Shown: positions 38,284 through 49,600, numbered from the stretch's first letter. The stretch is DNA of 64,000 bases from Nostoc sp. UHCC 0302 (GCF_038096175.1 NZ_CP151099.1:3164501-3228500); one strand, 5' to 3'. Notes: generated by a model not told the origin, from the sequence alone. Program-made: numbers and translations.

Positions 38284-38358
38284 GGATTCTACCTTCTGCA
38301 ATCATCAATTGCATACAGCGTTATCGTGCAGTACCATCCGGAGATTTAAAATCCAGCT

Positions 38359-39210
38359 TTACCAGCCATAGCGCTTCAGTCCTTTTTCGAGGACTTCCAC
38401 CACCTTCTGACCAGTCAAATAAGAGTCTGGTGTAGAGCGCCCCGTAATAAACGGATAGTCAACAATCACTGATGTTGATCTACCGACATTGCCGTGGTAC
38501 TGTCCATCTGGGCCTGTGGCATCACGGAGTATGTATTCTAGAGGATAGAATGGCGTGCCAAAGTTAATATTGTTCAGACATGGGTCGATGTTAGTACCGT
38601 TAAATCCAGTACCATCTTTATAGTCATATTCCAGGCAATGCCCTGTGACGTGCTTACCCCAAATAATGCTTTTGCGATCGCCAATATCACGGGCAAATGC
38701 CAGACATGCAACGCCGTAACATTCTGCGGCCACTGGCTTACCCATTTGGTAAAAGCTCAGGATGAGATCGTGTACCCTCTGGTTGTCAGCTAAATCAACC
38801 ATCGGGCCACTACCACCGACAATGAGAATGGCATCGTATGTTTGCAAATCTCTTTGTTGCACTTCCTCTAGCTTTCTGTAATATTCCTCCATTTCCCGTA
38901 AGAATTTTGGTGAACTCCAGTAAGGTCTTTCTGGTAGCCACTCTCTAAGATTTTTCGGGTTGTTTAACCGTGGATTGTTTGTATTATCTAGCTGTCTGAC
39001 CTTATCGGACATATCTTGGGTAGTGACTGGTCTGCCTAATGGTGGGTCAACAAAAGTTGGATCCATGCTTACCCCTAGTGCTACGGGTCTTTTACCATTT
39101 GGGGTGGCGAAGTCAACTTGATATCTAGCTGCATCAAAGGTTTCTAGGGGGCCTACTAGTTCTTCTCCCCAGTAACCCCACTCGGATAGCACAATCAAAA
39201 TCTTTGTCAT
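38359..39210 (-). CDS. DJ-1/PfpI (class I glutamine amidotransferase-like) protein
   Basis: This 283-residue protein has KILIVLSEWGYWGEELVGPL at the start, a central DAILIVGGSGPMVDLADN, and the nucleophile elbow with Cys in VAAECYGVACLAFA. It is longer than the standard 190-residue DJ-1 fold because of an insertion (about 65-120). AGGAGATC lies upstream of the ATG. Relatives are glyoxalase III-type or isocyanide-hydratase-like enzymes. The next gene upstream encodes a second member, 21 bp away. Confidence 0.87.
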   Translation of the reverse strand: MTKILIVLSEWGYWGEELVGPLETFDAARYQVDFATPNGKRPVALGVSMDPTFVDPPLGRPVTTQDMSDKVRQLDNTNNPRLNNPKNLREWLPERPYWSSPKFLREMEEYYRKLEEVQQRDLQTYDAILIVGGSGPMVDLADNQRVHDLILSFYQMGKPVAAECYGVACLAFARDIGDRKSIIWGKHVTGHCLEYDYKDGTGFNGTNIDPCLNNINFGTPFYPLEYILRDATGPDGQYHGNVGRSTSVIVDYPFITGRSTPDSYLTGQKVVEVLEKGLKRYGW

Positions 39211-39231
39211 CGCATGATCTCCTGTGTGTTT

Positions 39232-39897
39232 TTAAGTAACTCCTGCTAACTCTTGACTTTGAGATACAATTTGCTGAGCGATCGCATCAATAAAGGCATA
39301 CACATCATGTCCGGCTCGTCCTGTTACTAGGTCTCTATCAACCACAATATTTCCCGGATCATTTGGTTGAGAATTTACAGGTGGCGGTACGTAAACAGCA
39401 CCAGCATTAGTAATATCTGCCAGCACTACTTCATGACAGATTACCCTTCGTCCTCGGAGTATTTCTGGCATTGGGGTCAGTAACCACAATCCATGACAGA
39501 GTAAGCCTTTGATAATTCGACGATTTGCCATTGCTTGAGCAAAAAACTGAACTGCTGGTGCAGTACGTGTCAGTTCTGGCCTAATTTGCTGTCCTGGTGG
39601 TGGTTCAAAGTAGCGCAGACGTACACTGGTGTAATTAGCTGCCATAATTACAGCCGCGTATTCATTGATATTTACTTTCTGAAAGTCAATGTTGACATCT
39701 AGATATTGCAGAGATTTACCAACTTCATCTACATCACTGACAAATCGGACACTTTCATTTCCCCAAAGCCGAGACATGAAATGCACAGTTGCTCCAAGTT
39801 CCTGAAAGTGTTGCCGATAAGCTGCAATTTCCTCAGGAATGAACTCTGTTTCTACGAGAATGGCAATTTTCTTTCCTTCTAGCATTCGGGTAGTCAT
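39232..39897 (-). CDS. DJ-1/PfpI-family protein
   Basis: The ATG at 39897 follows GGAGAGAAGTT and gives 221 residues; the frame from 40104 overlaps the upstream gene and is rejected. It starts LEGKKIAILVETEFIPEEIA, has YAAVIMAANYTSVRLRY, the nucleophile Cys in KGLLCHGLWLL, and ends LVTGRAGHDVYAFIDAI. It differs clearly from the neighbouring 283-residue protein, so the two may form a heteromer or act on successive substrates. Confidence 0.87.
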   Translation of the reverse strand: MTTRMLEGKKIAILVETEFIPEEIAAYRQHFQELGATVHFMSRLWGNESVRFVSDVDEVGKSLQYLDVNIDFQKVNINEYAAVIMAANYTSVRLRYFEPPPGQQIRPELTRTAPAVQFFAQAMANRRIIKGLLCHGLWLLTPMPEILRGRRVICHEVVLADITNAGAVYVPPPVNSQPNDPGNIVVDRDLVTGRAGHDVYAFIDAIAQQIVSQSQELAGVT

Positions 39898-39907
39898 AAC
39901 TTCTCTC

Positions 39908-41923
39908 CTAAGTCTTGGGGGTAAATTCCACAATGATTTCTGCTTCTGAACCAAGTTGAAATTCTTTCTCTCCCAGTTCAATTTGAAAATTATCAGGATC
40001 GATTGAGGTGCGATCGCTACCATCAATGCTGACTCTGCTGATTTCCAGAGTATTGGGTCTAACAAAATCAGGTAAAACATTGATAGAGCGCTGGCGACAA
40101 TCAAGATTAGGTTTGAAATACAAACAGAAGGGTTCTTTTGTCACATAGCTACTGATATAAATATGAGCCAAATAATTTAGCTCAAAGGCATGGTATCCAG
40201 AAATTGCATGGCCACCTTTTTGTGCATACTGTCCTGAAGTAATTGCATCACCACTCTCACTGACTCGAAAGAAAATACCTTTATTGTCTTGATCAAGAAA
40301 GAATAGATTCCAAAATGCGGCTGTTTCTCGTGCTAACCGTAAATACTCTTGTTTTTGGTCATGATTTTCATTACTGCAACCATGAAGAATTAAGTAGGCT
40401 AATAGGGATTGTTCTTGTTGCCAGAAGTCTTTAGTGTTGAACCAAGGAAATTCTAATGGCGTTCCATTTTGCGGATTACGTTCTAAAGTATCAAAGATTC
40501 CACCCCTAAATAGGTCTACGCCAATCTCTGCCATCTTCATGCCTAAATTATCTGCTAGCTTCATCAACTTATCGGCTAAACGTTGTGATTCTTCGGCTTC
40601 TTGCGCGTTATCAACAGCAGATTGAGCAGCTAAGGAGTAATGATAGTTAGCCACACGAGTCAGGTTCCAGGCTATCTTCAAATTGTGTCCCACAACGGCA
40701 CGATTTTGTTGCCACCGCCAATTATGGTCTGGTTTCCAATCTCGCAAAAATCGCTCATTCACAAATGGAACGTTGGGATCGGGATCAGGAAATCTATCGA
40801 CAATGATTGTGGAAGTTGTTTTGAGAATCTTCTTGCAAGTGTCTAAAAATTTCCCGATTTCTTCGTAACCATGATCAGTTAATGGCAAAGGTTCTAATGC
40901 CAAAATCACGTTAATTAAATAAGCCGGTATATGATCCCCAATTGAATTCCAATTTTTTCTAGCTTGGTTATCACCAAGAGCCGGACTATCCCAATTTAAC
41001 GTCACATAATCAAGGTGTGAAAAATAATCACCATAAGCATGTTTGCCGTACTCTGATTCAGGATCGGCGAAGAAATCATTAAAGACACGAACAGTCCGCT
41101 TGATATCATCAAGTACTTCCCAATCTAGAGTGATTCGATAGTACTGAGCTAATCCAGCTAAGGCATAAATTTGTTCGTAAAGTGGGATTGTATCTCTATC
41201 ATCCTCGTTGAGAGAGCGTAAATACAACTCATAACTGTACTTCGTCTTGCGCTTGCCAAAAGCCCAAAAACAATGTTTGCCATCAGATGTTAAAGTGCGA
41301 AAAGTTTCTCGTTGGTATTGAACTCCAGCACGAGCAGCTGAAAGGTAGCGTTCGCCTCCAGTTAGCAAGTAAGCAGAGGAAAGACCATAGATCAGCCTGG
41401 AAAGAGTTGCACATTCCTGGATATCATCATCTGTTGGTAAACCGATGATGTTCAAGTTAGTTCGGTAAAGAGCAAAATCATCAATTTCATAGGTTTGTTT
41501 ATTTGGAAATAAATTGCCTAACCAACTATCTGCTAAACGAGCAATTTGCGTCAGCCACCAGTGAGTTTGCTCAAAAAGATATTCACCTTGTCCTTTATAT
41601 GAATTTAGTAAGCTAATAATGCGAGCGTTATATTGGCAGTTACCATTATTTTCTATATACACCCCTTGTAAAACTACTAAGCTATCAGACTGGATGTATT
41701 TTCTCACTGAATCTGCTGGCGATGACTGATGAAAATTTTCAGGAGTTGGGACGCGATCGCGGTTTACACCATCCAAATTTTGTAGAAATTGAAATCGTGT
41801 TTCCCTACCAACTGCAACCTGGAATTCATCTCCACTACGGCATTTAATACTAAATTTTCCTTGCTCCTCTGCAATATCTGTAACTTTGCCCATTATGGTT
41901 GTGTTCACAGTGAATTTCTTCAT
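39908..41923 (-). CDS. AGE-like (alpha/alpha)6-barrel protein, 671 residues
   Basis: The protein starts with a 100-residue beta-rich domain (KKFTVNTTIMGKVTDIAEEQ). An (alpha/alpha) barrel follows with repeating helices such as CATLSRLIYGLSSAYLLTGG and YEQIYALAGLAQYYRITLDW. NRAVVGHNLKIAWNLTRVAN and WQQEQSLLAYLILHGC recall N-acylglucosamine 2-epimerases, where His in GHxLxxAW is functional. A C-terminal beta domain of about 70 residues ends the protein. It is larger than AGE enzymes (about 400), so the name is provisional. AAAGGATAATAAAC precedes the ATG. It is the first gene of the island and lies 10 bp before the next. Confidence 0.7.
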   Translation of the reverse strand: MKKFTVNTTIMGKVTDIAEEQGKFSIKCRSGDEFQVAVGRETRFQFLQNLDGVNRDRVPTPENFHQSSPADSVRKYIQSDSLVVLQGVYIENNGNCQYNARIISLLNSYKGQGEYLFEQTHWWLTQIARLADSWLGNLFPNKQTYEIDDFALYRTNLNIIGLPTDDDIQECATLSRLIYGLSSAYLLTGGERYLSAARAGVQYQRETFRTLTSDGKHCFWAFGKRKTKYSYELYLRSLNEDDRDTIPLYEQIYALAGLAQYYRITLDWEVLDDIKRTVRVFNDFFADPESEYGKHAYGDYFSHLDYVTLNWDSPALGDNQARKNWNSIGDHIPAYLINVILALEPLPLTDHGYEEIGKFLDTCKKILKTTSTIIVDRFPDPDPNVPFVNERFLRDWKPDHNWRWQQNRAVVGHNLKIAWNLTRVANYHYSLAAQSAVDNAQEAEESQRLADKLMKLADNLGMKMAEIGVDLFRGGIFDTLERNPQNGTPLEFPWFNTKDFWQQEQSLLAYLILHGCSNENHDQKQEYLRLARETAAFWNLFFLDQDNKGIFFRVSESGDAITSGQYAQKGGHAISGYHAFELNYLAHIYISSYVTKEPFCLYFKPNLDCRQRSINVLPDFVRPNTLEISRVSIDGSDRTSIDPDNFQIELGEKEFQLGSEAEIIVEFTPKT

Positions 41924-42756
41924 GTTTATTATCCTTTCATTCTTATCTCAACCAAATACTTCTTATTACTGCATAGAAATATCGCAGCTAACTATTCGTA
42001 ACGATATATCTAAAGAAAAATCTTATTTTTAAGAATTATCATAAACTTGCAATCAGGTATTTGAAAAAAGCCTCGTCAATGATTAATTAAAGAGAGCTTT
42101 GTAAAACATTAGAAGCCAGTTCATTAATTTTTACAACTCATAGAGGATTGCTATACTTGTTTTTGGAGTGAAAATCAAAAAGTTTTTAAAAACAATCCTG
42201 TTAAAATTTACCTTGATTTGCTCCGACTATAGTTGAGTCAATTGGCACTAATTCTCTATCTATGGTTAGAGAAAGATGAATCGTTAGATATAAGATATAA
42301 ATAACCTTATTTGAAGCAACACTTTATACAAAGCTTATATAGCAAGAGTGAAAAAGAATAGAGTATTTCACTTATCTTGAGAAATAGAGACAAGCTCAAG
42401 AGCGAAAGTATGAGATGAGCTTTGTTACTCAAGCTTTTTAAGACTTACTCACAAAAATGGTGAGCAAAAAAGTAATTAAATTTAGGTTTATAAAAGACAT
42501 ATTGTTATTATCTACCCAAATAAATAATAACAATCTAACTTTAGGAATAGCTCCCACTATTAGGTTTGTTGCTTAATAAAGAAATATGTAAATAAAGCAA
42601 TATCATCGTTTTGTTAAGCAAGAAGATGTTGCTAATGTTTTTACAAAACTTAAAAACTTGACTTGGGACTTGTAATTGCAAACTTAACTAAATTTAAAAT
42701 TGCTTAACTTGTTAAAAATCGCCACACTTTATCAAATTTAATAAGAGAGATTCAGA
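41924..42756. other. 833-bp divergent spacer, island / caspase genes
   Basis: This AT-rich gap separates two divergent transcription units, so it should carry both promoters. No ORF is convincing. TTCTCTA (42252-42258) and TAGAGAA (42267-42273) form a 7-bp hairpin. A weak GAGAG ribosome-binding site precedes the caspase ATG. The long spacer suggests regulation by several factors. Confidence 0.4.
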
Positions 42757-45700
42757 ATGACTCGTAATATCTATGCATTGCTGGTTGGTATTGATAATTA
42801 CCTTAATTCTGTCCCTCCTCTCAAGGGCTGCATAAACGATATTTTGGCTGTAAAAGAGTATTTGTTAGGGCGGGTTTCTCCCAATCAACATAAGCTAAAT
42901 TTACACATACTTTTAAACCAAGATGCCACTCGTCAGGCAATAATTAATGGTTTTCGACAACATTTATGTCAAGCTAGTAATGAAGATATTGTCTTTTTTT
43001 ACTATTCAGGTCATGGTAGCCAACAAGCAACACCTGAAGAGTTTTGGACTTTAGAGCCAGATCGGCTAGATGAAACTCTCGTTTGTTATGACAGTCGGAA
43101 TCCTGGGTGTTGGGATTTAACAGATAAAGAATTAGGGAAGCTAATTGCTGAGGTAGCCGAGAAAAACCCTCATATCGTGATTATAATGGACTGTTGCCAT
43201 TCAGGTTCAGGCATTCGCGGCGATTTAGAACTAGAAACTGCTGTTCGTAAAGCACCCATTGATCACCGTCAGCGACCTTTAGACAGCTTCATTTTCTCTT
43301 TAGTAGAAGCCAAACAACTCTCAAATTCCCGCAGTTTGGCCAAAAATGCTGCTGGTTGGACTTTACCTCAAGGAAAACATATATTTTTTGCGGCTTGCCA
43401 AGATTACGAGGAAGCTAAAGAGTACATGGCAGATGGGCAAATCCGAGGGGCATTCTCTTACTTTTTACTTGATACCTTAATAAAAGCCAATGGTAGCCTC
43501 ACTTATAGAGATTTATTCAAACGCACTAATGCTCTAGTTTGTAGTAAAGTTGCGGCTCAGTCTCCTCAAATAGAAGCCACAGTTCAGGGTGATTTAAACC
43601 AACTATTTTTAGGAGGAGCGATCGCTTCACACACTCCCTACTTTACAGTTAGTTATCACAAAAACCATACATGGGTAATTGATGGTGGTGCTGTTCATGG
43701 AATTCCTGAACCTTCTGGTGATGAAACAACTTTACTGGCATTATTTCCTTTTGATACCCCCTCTGAACAGCTACATCAATTATCAAGGGCAATAGGTGAA
43801 GCTCAAGTGCTTGAAGTCATGCCGCAGTTGAGCAAAATTCAAATTAGCGGTATCAGAGACTTAAATACTGAGATGATTTTTAAGGCAGTTGTCACTAGTC
43901 TACCTTTACCACCTAAAGGAGTATTGATTACTGGTGAGGATGTGGGAGTAAAATTAGCACGTACTACACTGCTGACATCTGGGCCACAGAATCAACAATC
44001 CTTATACCTGCGAGAAGTAACTACACCTGAAACTGCTGAGTTTAAATTGCTGGCTCGTAATGATGAATATTTGATTACACGACCCGCCGATGACCGTCCT
44101 TTAGTCGCTCAAATTCAAGGTTATACACAGGCGACTGCCTCGCAGGCAATACAACGATTAGAACATATTGCCCGTTGGACAAATATTTACGAACTTTCTA
44201 GCCCTACCAGTACCAGAATTCCACCAGACGCAGTACAAATACTTATCTATCAAGATGGACAAGAGCGGCAAGATATCCAAATGCGCCTGGAGTATCAACA
44301 AGAAAATGGTAAATGGAAGCAACCTAATTTCAAAATTAAGTTAAAAAATACGAGTAATGAACCAGTATATTGCGCCCTCCTGAATCTAACAGATCGTTTT
44401 GCAGTTAGTGCTGATTTGTTTGAAACAGGAGGAATTTGGCTGCGCCCAAGTGGACAAGTAGGAGATGAAGCTTGGGCTTTAGGCGGTAATTCAATTTATG
44501 CCCAAGTTCCCGAAAAACTATGGCAGGGACAGGGAATTACTGAAGTTAAAGATATTCTCAAATTAATTGTCAGCACTGCGGAATTTGACGCAACCTTGCT
44601 CACACAAGATGAGCTTGATTTACCTTCTCGTTCCACACCAACACCTCGTCGAGGTCAAGGGACACTGAACCGTTTGATGAACAGGATTCCATCGCGCGAC
44701 CTTAGAGCTAAACCAGAAGAAGAAATGTGCGACGACTGGGTAACTAGTCAAATCATCATTACAACTATTCATCCACAAAACACCACATCGATTCCTAGAG
44801 GACAAGAAAGTGTTTCTCTGGGATCTGGTGTGAAATTGCGATCGCATCCCAGTTTAAAAGCTAATGTTCGGCTGACAACAGTCTCCCAATCTTCCAGGGA
44901 TTTAGGTAATCATTTACTACCGCCTCTTTTGCGGGCAGATCATTCGGGAATTCGACCCTTTCAATTCACTACCAGTCGTGGAACTGATCCAGGGTTGAGT
45001 GTATTGGAATTTAATCAGGTAGAAGACTCATCTGTTGTCACGCCAGATCATCCTTTAAAGCTAGTTGTTGATTCCTCCTTAGAACCAGACGAGTATCTCT
45101 TACCAATCAGTTATGATGGCGAGTTTTTCATACCTTTAGGACGCGCTCACAGTACTGTGGATGGTACAACAGAAATTGTCTTGGAGCGTTTAACCGAACC
45201 TGTGAGTGAAGGAAAACGCAGCCTTGGGGGTTCTATTCGGATTTTGTTCCAAAAAATAATGTCTCAAAATTTAGGATGGCAGTTTGATTACCCAATTTTA
45301 GCGGTAGCAGATGTTAGTCCAGATGGTGTAGTTAATTACATTGGTGCCATCGAGCAAGTTAAGCAAAGAGTTGCCCAAGCCAAGCGAATTGTTCTTTTCA
45401 TCCACGGTATCATTGGCGATAGTCAAAACATGGTTGGGAGTATACAAAGGGCAAAACTTACTGACTTATATGATCTAGTTCTCAGCTTTGACTATGAAAG
45501 CCTCAACACTTCCATTGAAGATAATGCCAAACTCCTGAAGCAAAAACTCGCAGCAGTTGGTTTAGGAGAAAATCACGGTAAAGCCTTGCACATTGTCGCT
45601 CATTCAATGGGAGGCCTGGTTTCTCGTTGGTTTATTGAAACAGAAGCAGGCGATCGCGTCGTGCAGAACTTAATTATGCTGGGTACACCAAATGCTGGCT

Positions 45701-46584
45701 CTCCTTGGTCTACTATCGAAGATTGGGCGCTAACTACCTTGAGTATTGGGCTAAATGGTCTGTCAACAATTACTTGGCCTGTACCAGTTTTGGGAATGTT
45801 GCTTAAGGCAATGAACAAATCTGTCGAGGTAATTAAAACTATCGATGTTTCCTTAGATGAAATGCGTCCTGGCTCTCAATTTTTGCAAAAATTGGCAGCC
45901 AGTCCTGATCCTGGGATTCCTTACACAATCATTGCTGGTAATACATCAATTATTCCCGCCGCTCTCCAACCAGAAGCTAATCAGCAGTCCAGTCCTTTAG
46001 AGCGACTAATGCAAAAGCTGTTTTATAAGACAGCAGCATTAGCGTTTTTTGATCAACCAAACGACCTTGCTGCAACTGTACACAGCATCAAAAGTGTCAG
46101 TCAAGAACGTCAGCCTCCACCTCAAGTTAAAGAAATTGACTGTGATCATTTTGTTTATTTCACTTATCCTGAAGGGTTAGCAGCATTAGCAAATACTTGT
46201 ATGTTGTACGTTCAGCGCCATCATTTAGAGGCGGCGATGAGTAATTCTTTCAATTCAAAGAATTATTTAACTACTCACCCGGATCGAGAAGAGCTTTCTC
46301 ACACACCTCTACCCTCCTCGGTTGACATGGCTGTTATAGACAATTTACTTCCTAATCAGACAGTGAGTTTACTTCCACAAAAAGCCGATAATCCTTCTAC
46401 TGTCAGCGCTTTTCATACCACTACTAACCATGATTCAATCCAGAGCAGAAGACATCAACAGTTAATTAGTGTATTGATTGCTGTATTAGCAGCAATAGCG
46501 ATGATGGCATTATGGCAATATCAACAATTCAAATACACAGAACCCAAAAATCAAAGTCAATTTAATCAGTCTCTACAAATGTGA
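42757..46584 (+). CDS. Caspase-lipase fusion with C-terminal membrane anchor
   Basis: This 1275-residue protein has four parts. Residues 1-290 are a caspase/orthocaspase p20-like domain with catalytic His86 (YYSGHGS) and Cys147 (IIMDCCHSGSG). Residues about 300-860 are a beta-rich region with a DUF4384-like segment (YCALLNLTDRFAVSADLFET). Residues about 870-1190 form an alpha/beta hydrolase with an oxyanion loop (VLFIHGIIGDSQN) and nucleophile Ser950 (VAHSMGGLVSRW). Residues about 1232-1254 form one membrane helix (LISVLIAVLAAIAMMALW). It may be a caspase-controlled membrane-acting esterase. The next gene begins 28 bp downstream and also encodes a caspase. Confidence 0.87.
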   Translation: MTRNIYALLVGIDNYLNSVPPLKGCINDILAVKEYLLGRVSPNQHKLNLHILLNQDATRQAIINGFRQHLCQASNEDIVFFYYSGHGSQQATPEEFWTLEPDRLDETLVCYDSRNPGCWDLTDKELGKLIAEVAEKNPHIVIIMDCCHSGSGIRGDLELETAVRKAPIDHRQRPLDSFIFSLVEAKQLSNSRSLAKNAAGWTLPQGKHIFFAACQDYEEAKEYMADGQIRGAFSYFLLDTLIKANGSLTYRDLFKRTNALVCSKVAAQSPQIEATVQGDLNQLFLGGAIASHTPYFTVSYHKNHTWVIDGGAVHGIPEPSGDETTLLALFPFDTPSEQLHQLSRAIGEAQVLEVMPQLSKIQISGIRDLNTEMIFKAVVTSLPLPPKGVLITGEDVGVKLARTTLLTSGPQNQQSLYLREVTTPETAEFKLLARNDEYLITRPADDRPLVAQIQGYTQATASQAIQRLEHIARWTNIYELSSPTSTRIPPDAVQILIYQDGQERQDIQMRLEYQQENGKWKQPNFKIKLKNTSNEPVYCALLNLTDRFAVSADLFETGGIWLRPSGQVGDEAWALGGNSIYAQVPEKLWQGQGITEVKDILKLIVSTAEFDATLLTQDELDLPSRSTPTPRRGQGTLNRLMNRIPSRDLRAKPEEEMCDDWVTSQIIITTIHPQNTTSIPRGQESVSLGSGVKLRSHPSLKANVRLTTVSQSSRDLGNHLLPPLLRADHSGIRPFQFTTSRGTDPGLSVLEFNQVEDSSVVTPDHPLKLVVDSSLEPDEYLLPISYDGEFFIPLGRAHSTVDGTTEIVLERLTEPVSEGKRSLGGSIRILFQKIMSQNLGWQFDYPILAVADVSPDGVVNYIGAIEQVKQRVAQAKRIVLFIHGIIGDSQNMVGSIQRAKLTDLYDLVLSFDYESLNTSIEDNAKLLKQKLAAVGLGENHGKALHIVAHSMGGLVSRWFIETEAGDRVVQNLIMLGTPNAGSPWSTIEDWALTTLSIGLNGLSTITWPVPVLGMLLKAMNKSVEVIKTIDVSLDEMRPGSQFLQKLAASPDPGIPYTIIAGNTSIIPAALQPEANQQSSPLERLMQKLFYKTAALAFFDQPNDLAATVHSIKSVSQERQPPPQVKEIDCDHFVYFTYPEGLAALANTCMLYVQRHHLEAAMSNSFNSKNYLTTHPDREELSHTPLPSSVDMAVIDNLLPNQTVSLLPQKADNPSTVSAFHTTTNHDSIQSRRHQQLISVLIAVLAAIAMMALWQYQQFKYTEPKNQSQFNQSLQM

Positions 46585-46612
46585 TTGATTAGGACAAAAA
46601 AGGATTAATACC

Positions 46613-49600
46613 ATGTCCGAGTTTTCGCACAACCTGGCACTTGTGATTGGAATTAACAATTACGGCAAAGGAATTTCCCCACTCCAAAATGCTGTTAATG
46701 ATGCTAAACAATTAGTGCAGGTTTTGCGCAAACAGCACGGATATCAGGTGTGGTTGTGTTTGGATGAAGTGGCAAATCTCTCCAATCTGAATGAACTACT
46801 TTGGAAAACTCTGCCAGAACAAGTACATTCAGATGATCGTTTGCTGTTTTACTTTGCAGGTCATGGAATTGCTCTGAATGCTGATGATGGGCCAAAGGGT
46901 TATTTAATTCCCCAAGATGCCATCCTTGGAGAGGTTCAAACCTACTTACCGATGACTCAGTTGCAGGAAGCTTTGGAGAAATTGCCTTGCCGTCATTTTC
47001 TGGGATTCCTTGATTGCTGTTTTGCCGGAGCCTTTCGCTGGTCTAGCACCAGAGAATTGTTAACTGTGCCAGAAGTGATTCACCAAGAACGCTACGATCG
47101 CTTTATCTCTGATCCAGCATGGCAGGTGATTACCTCTGCTGCCTATGACCAAAAAGCTTTAGATGCTAATGCACTCGATGCAGATTACCGTGGTCAAATT
47201 GGGGATCATTCACCCTTTGCTAGCGCCCTCTTGGAAGCACTGACAAATGGAGTTGATTTATATCCTGCTGCTTATGGTCAGCCTTCAGGAGATGGAGTAA
47301 TTACTGCTACTAAACTTTACCTTAATTTGCGCGATCGCATTGAGCCTTCCACTGTCAAAGATCATCATCGGCAAACCCCTGGTATTTGGCCGCTGAAGAA
47401 GCACGACAAGGGTGAGTATATCTTTCTGACTCCTGGACATGTATTAAATTTACCTCCAGCACCACCACTCGATGAATCAAAAAACCCTTATCGCGGCTTA
47501 GAATCCTTTGAAGAAGAACATAGCCAACTGTTTTTTGGTAGACAAGGTTTGACTGAAAAGTTACATGAATTTGTCAGTAGTCAGCCGTTAACTGTAGTAC
47601 TTGGGGCTTCTGGAACCGGGAAATCGAGCTTGGTAAAAGCAGGATTGATCCCATACTTGCGAAGTCAGCCTCAGTGGCAAATTCTAGGAACTATACGTCC
47701 TGGGGAATCTCCGGTGAAGGCTTTAAATAACATACTATTGCGGGAAAGTCTGAGCGCCAGTTTAGCAACTTGGAGTCAGGTTTATCCTCAGTCAAAGTTG
47801 CTATTAGTAATTGACCAGATAGAAGAACTTATCACCCTCTGCCAAGACGAGCAAGAACGGCAGAAATTTTTAAATTTATTGGCGCAAGCAGTAGTTAAAT
47901 ATTCAGATAATTTTCGCCTCGTACTAACTTTACGCTCGGATTTTGAACCTCAGTTGCGAAATTCCGCCTTAGAACCATATTGGCAAAGTGCGCGGTTTAT
48001 CGTACCGGCAATGACGCGGGAGGAATTACGCGCCTGCATTGAAGAACCAGCATCCAAAAGGGTGATATATTTTGAGCCGCACAATCTGGTAGATACGTTA
48101 ATAGATGAAGTAGCACAAATGCCAGGAGCGTTACCGCTACTTTCCTTTACCTTAAGTGAACTTTACCTCAAGTATTTAAAGGCTGTCCGTCAGGGTAAAA
48201 GGAATAACCGAGCGATTACGCAAGCAGATTATGAACAACTGGGTGGAGTGATCCAAAGTCTTACCCAAAGAGCCAACTCTGAATATGAGGAGTTAGTCAA
48301 CGACAATCAAGCCTACGAGCAAACTATTCGTCATGTCATGCTGAGAATGGTGGCTGTGGGTGGAGGAGAGTTGGCGCGTAGACGAGTACCTTTATTTGAG
48401 ATGGAGTACCCAGAACCAGAAAACGGGCGCGTAAAAGAGGTAATTCGGCGCTTTTCGGCAGCACGTCTGCTAGTTCAAGGACAAGATACTGAGGGTCAAG
48501 CTTATGTAGAGCCTGCCCATGATGCCTTAGTGCGGGGATGGCCAAAGCTGCTGGCGTGGCAACAAGATGAGGCAGAAAGTTTAATTTTACAACGACAACT
48601 TACACCAGCTGCTTTTGAGTGGCAAAGCGTTAAAAGTAGGGAAATACCATCAGGTTGGCAAGCCAAGGTAGAACCTGTTTTGGATTGGTTGGATAGCAGT
48701 TGCTATGTTGTGGAAAACTCATTTGACAAAATCAACGCTCAACTGTTGCGCCTGTGGCGACGAACACAAAGTCAGCAACAGCAACACCGAGAAAAACAGG
48801 TACAGTTTCTTTGGAATGCTAATCCTTATCTCGATGTCTTGAATGAAAAACTTAAGTCCAATGAAAATTGGTTCAACCAGTTAGAAGCGGAGTTTGTACA
48901 GCGTAGCGTTGTGCAGAAACGCAAGAATATTGCTTGGCGATCGCGTATTGCGATCGCTGTCATCCTGGGGTTAAGTGGATTAACTCTTTACGCTCTATTT
49001 AATTTAAGAAACGCACAAATAGGTCAAGCTAGTGCTTTTAGAGAAAATGCAGAAGTAGACTTGGGAACGCCAGCCTTAGATGGGGCGATCGCAAGTTTAC
49101 GAGCCGGAACAATGCTCAATCAACCTCTAGTGCAGTTATTTAAGCCAGAAAAGCTACAAAATCAAGTGCAAGGAACACTGCAAAAAGCAGTTTATACAGT
49201 CAAAGAACGCAACCGCTTGGAAGGTCATCAAGGCACGGTCAGAAGCAGTTTTAGCCCAGATGGGCAGTTAATAGCAAGCGCTGGAGAGGACGGCATTGTT
49301 CGGTTGTGGAACTTACAAGGTCAGGCGCAGGTTGTATGGAAGACAAATCTGGTCAGATACGTCGATTTTAGCCCGGATGGGCAGCTACTCGTTACAGGCA
49401 CAGAGGACGGCATTGGTCGCTTATGGAACTTACAGGGTCAACTATTAGCAGAATTGAAAGGGCATCAAAGTCGGGTAAGGAGCATCCGTTTTAGCCCCAA
49501 TGGCCAGCTAATTGCTAGCGGCAGCGATGACGATACAATCCGCATTTGGAACTTACAAGGTCAGCAGTTGCGAGGATGGAAAGCAAATCAAAACTCGGTC

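Noticed and set aside
39898-40104. N-terminal extension of the 221-residue DJ-1/PfpI protein
   Set aside because: It overlaps the end of the AGE-like gene in another frame, and GGAGAG precedes the ATG at 39897.
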